Below are positions 5,942 to 6,393 of a stretch of DNA of 6,393 bases, piece after piece. Where the stretch lies: assembly GCA_015661965.1 (NCBI GenBank), contig DQVA01000272.1, forward strand, positions 1 to 6,393, written 5' to 3'. Made by a program: the position numbers and the translations under genes. How positions within the stretch are numbered: position 1 is the first letter of the stretch; each line of letters starts with the position of its first letter. The stretch comes from Candidatus Bipolaricaulota bacterium (GTDB taxonomy: Bacteria > Bipolaricaulota > Bipolaricaulia > Bipolaricaulales > Bipolaricaulaceae). Under the pieces are notes generated by a model. The model was not told the DNA's origin. It did no database searches and saw nothing but the letters and a program-made list of their open reading frames with translations.

Positions 5942-6393
5942 TCAACCCTTTTCGATCTCCATCTTCATGGCCACCAGGCCCGTGAGCAGCTTCGGGTAAA
6001 AATCGGTGGACTTTTGTGGCATCCGCTCGCCGTGCCCTGCCACCGCCAGCACCTCCTCCACCCGGGTGGGGTTGAGGAGTACCCCCAACTGCCCCTCCCC
6101 CTTCCTCACCGCGTCGATGACCTTATCGCGGTAGGGGGTGTAGGACACGTTCGTCCCGGCGGCCAGCCGCTCCTCATCTATCCTCAGTAGGCGCTCCAAC
6201 ACCGCCTTGTGCAGGATGGAGACGTCCAACGACTTCCAGGCTAGGGACCTGTCCCCGGAAACCAGCTCCGGGATTTTCCCTTCATCCCGGAGGGAGGTGG
6301 CGTAGAACCGCCCTTCCGGGAGGACCAACACGAACACGTGCTCCTTGCCCATCCCCGCCGCCAGCCGGGTTTGCGCCTCCTCCGCCGAGGAAA
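5942..6393 (-). CDS. DUF1015-family protein, C-terminal part (gene continues past the window edge)
   Basis: The minus-strand frame is open from the window edge to TGA 5944-5942 and gives about 150 residues. The end, with GERMPQKSTDFYPKLLTGL, is the characteristic C-terminal signature of the DUF1015 family (about 400 residues in full). Further support is the preceding LLNPTRVEEVLAVAGHGERM and TNVSYTPYRDKVIDAV. The open frame continues upstream of ATG 6352 (residues SSAEEAQTRLAAG), so that ATG is internal and the real start lies outside the window. The biochemical function of DUF1015 proteins is not settled and nothing in the visible part shows one. The ferritin-VIT1 gene follows after 16 bases, so the two are probably co-transcribed from a promoter to the right of the window. 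Confidence 0.85.
   Translation of the reverse strand, partial: SSAEEAQTRLAAGMGKEHVFVLVLPEGRFYATSLRDEGKIPELVSGDRSLAWKSLDVSILHKAVLERLLRIDEERLAAGTNVSYTPYRDKVIDAVRKGEGQLGVLLNPTRVEEVLAVAGHGERMPQKSTDFYPKLLTGLVAMKMEIEKG

Overview
The window is G+C-rich bacterial DNA with strong AGGAGG-type ribosome binding sites and genes packed almost end to end. Nothing in it fixes the taxon. The mix of a zinc/cadmium-type ATPase, a DUF1573 protein, a thioredoxin-CcdA fusion, a ferritin-VIT1 protein and a DUF1015 protein would fit an environmental, possibly anaerobic or thermophilic, lineage, but that is only a guess. No mobile element, CRISPR array, tRNA or rRNA gene was seen.

Layout. Positions 1-264 (minus strand) carry the C-terminal part of a small MNT-type nucleotidyltransferase gene. 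Its upstream part is out of frame and eroded, so it looks like a pseudogene remnant, and it runs off the left edge. Immediately upstream of it on the same strand is an ArsR/SmtB-family metal sensor (265-621) with a complete CzrA/SmtB-type alpha-5 zinc site. A 90-bp divergent regulatory region follows, with a promoter and overlapping dyad repeats. It drives a tight plus-strand operon of three genes: a P1B-type heavy-metal ATPase (712-2814), a secreted DUF1573 protein with two rhodanese domains (2811-3869, start/stop overlap with the ATPase), and a secreted-thioredoxin/CcdA membrane fusion (3897-5027).

Four bases after that operon ends, a convergent minus-strand pair begins: a ferritin-like domain fused to a VIT1/CCC1 transporter (5032-5925) and, upstream of it, the C-terminal part of a DUF1015 protein (5942 to beyond 6393).

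How the genes may work together. The ArsR protein probably represses the ATPase operon until Zn(II), or Cd(II)/Pb(II)/Co(II), binds, and the ATPase then exports the metal. The unusual part is that two envelope thiol/sulfur proteins are co-transcribed with the exporter. One is a DUF1573-rhodanese-rhodanese protein whose first rhodanese has lost its cysteine and whose second has kept it. The other is a thioredoxin-CcdA protein that could carry electrons across the membrane to reduce thiols outside. A plausible reading is a metal-induced module that exports soft metals and maintains, or supplies sulfur to, extracytoplasmic thiols. This is inference. The neighbouring ferritin-VIT1 gene adds an iron-handling function but belongs to a separate transcription unit.
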